From a candidate division FCPU426 bacterium (GTDB lineage Bacteria; Oederibacteriota; JAAXVQ01; JAUVAV01), in NCBI GenBank assembly GCA_030619365.1, contig JAUXBQ010000052.1, positions 1 through 13,386 on the forward strand: a stretch of 13,386 nucleotides of DNA. The letters are read 5' to 3'. Of this stretch, positions 13,183 to 13,386 are shown piece after piece. The position numbers and the translations under genes are program-made. Every line of letters begins with the position of its first letter. Within the stretch, counting starts at the first letter, position 1. The notes under the pieces are model-generated. The model made no database searches. It saw only the letters and a program-made list of their open reading frames with translations, and was not told where the DNA came from.

Positions 13183-13345
13183 AACGCTTTCTCACCCACG
13201 TATCCCCGGCTATTCTTCCGCGAAGGTGTAAAAGGGTTTTTCAGCAGCCTGTTATTATCCAGTTTTAGTTTGTTTGCCTGGAGTGGTTAATAAATATATT
13301 GATAGATATATTAAAAAGAAAAGAAATCAGTTCGGAACAGAACTT
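13183..13345. other. Non-coding spacer with no firm feature
   Basis: The spacer includes GGGTTTTTCAGCAGCCTGTT (13234-13253), which resembles a spacer word I associate with deltaproteobacterial genomes. TTGCCT-17-TATTGA (13274-13302) is a weak promoter candidate for the partial frame that follows. I see no RNA gene here. Confidence 0.3.
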
Positions 13346-13386
13346 ATGAGCATTTCCGATTTCGGAAAGAAATTTAAAATAGATGA
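13346..13386 (+). CDS. Possible 5' end of an unrecognised gene, cut by the window edge
   Basis: An ATG at 13346 opens a frame MSISDFGKKFKID that stays open to the last base. GGAAC at 13333-13337 is a weak ribosome site at an 8-nt spacing. The same frame is open upstream to a GTG at 13283 (reading VVNKYIDRYIKKKRNQFGTEL before the ATG), but that start has no ribosome site at a useful distance. The stretch is more AT-rich than the other genes. There is too little sequence to identify a family. Confidence 0.25.
   Translation, partial: MSISDFGKKFKID

Noticed and set aside
12942..13199. Small minus-strand frame of 85 codons after glnA
   Set aside because: It is made of the glnA terminator, the GATACACAC repeat and the hairpin repeat read backwards, so it is a repeat-derived spurious frame.

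Overview
This window reads as a bacterial chromosome segment. Coding DNA is GC-rich and the spacers are AT-rich and full of palindromes and dispersed repeats. Ribosome-binding sites are of the AAGGAGG type, one tRNA has an encoded CCA end, and a sigma-54 activator sits beside a sigma-54-type promoter. That suggests a Gram-negative-type bacterium, perhaps from a deltaproteobacterial or candidate-phylum lineage; the phylum cannot be fixed from this sequence.

Positions 1-465 carry two minus-strand tRNA-Asn(GUU) copies. The promoter-distal copy (23-97) is intact. In the promoter-proximal copy (244-314) the 3' acceptor strand is replaced by sequence that runs into a palindrome. Palindromes follow both copies. 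Promoters diverge from about 350-430.

Positions 466-9256 are a plus-strand alpha-glucan/trehalose block. It holds treZ (malto-oligosyltrehalose trehalohydrolase), an overlapping GH57/DUF3536 glucan-active protein, a Ste24-type membrane protease (M48), and then, behind its own promoter and a 30-bp perfect palindrome, a GH65 disaccharide phosphorylase and a GNAT acetyltransferase. Trehalose released by TreZ could be phosphorolysed by the GH65 enzyme. The TreZ partner TreY and a beta-phosphoglucomutase are not in the window.

Positions 9257-9712 are a repeat-rich spacer. It contains a ~230-bp imperfect inverted repeat built on a CACGAAG-like word, then a strong sigma-70-type promoter, then a tandem ~42-bp hairpin repeat in the leader of the next gene.

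Positions 9713-12940 are a nitrogen-control pair: a NifA-like GAF/AAA+/Fis-HTH sigma-54 activator, and glnA (type I glutamine synthetase). glnA has a textbook -24/-12 element. It also has an upstream region that looks like a duplicate of the activator's own promoter and leader, including the same ACAAAAATGT dyad between -35 and -10. This shared cis-module is the most interesting signal in the window.

Positions 12941-13386 hold a strong terminator, further dispersed repeats (one related to the hairpin repeat of the activator leader) and the possible first codons of a gene that runs off the end. I found no CRISPR array, transposase, integrase or defence system, and no wholly new multi-gene system.
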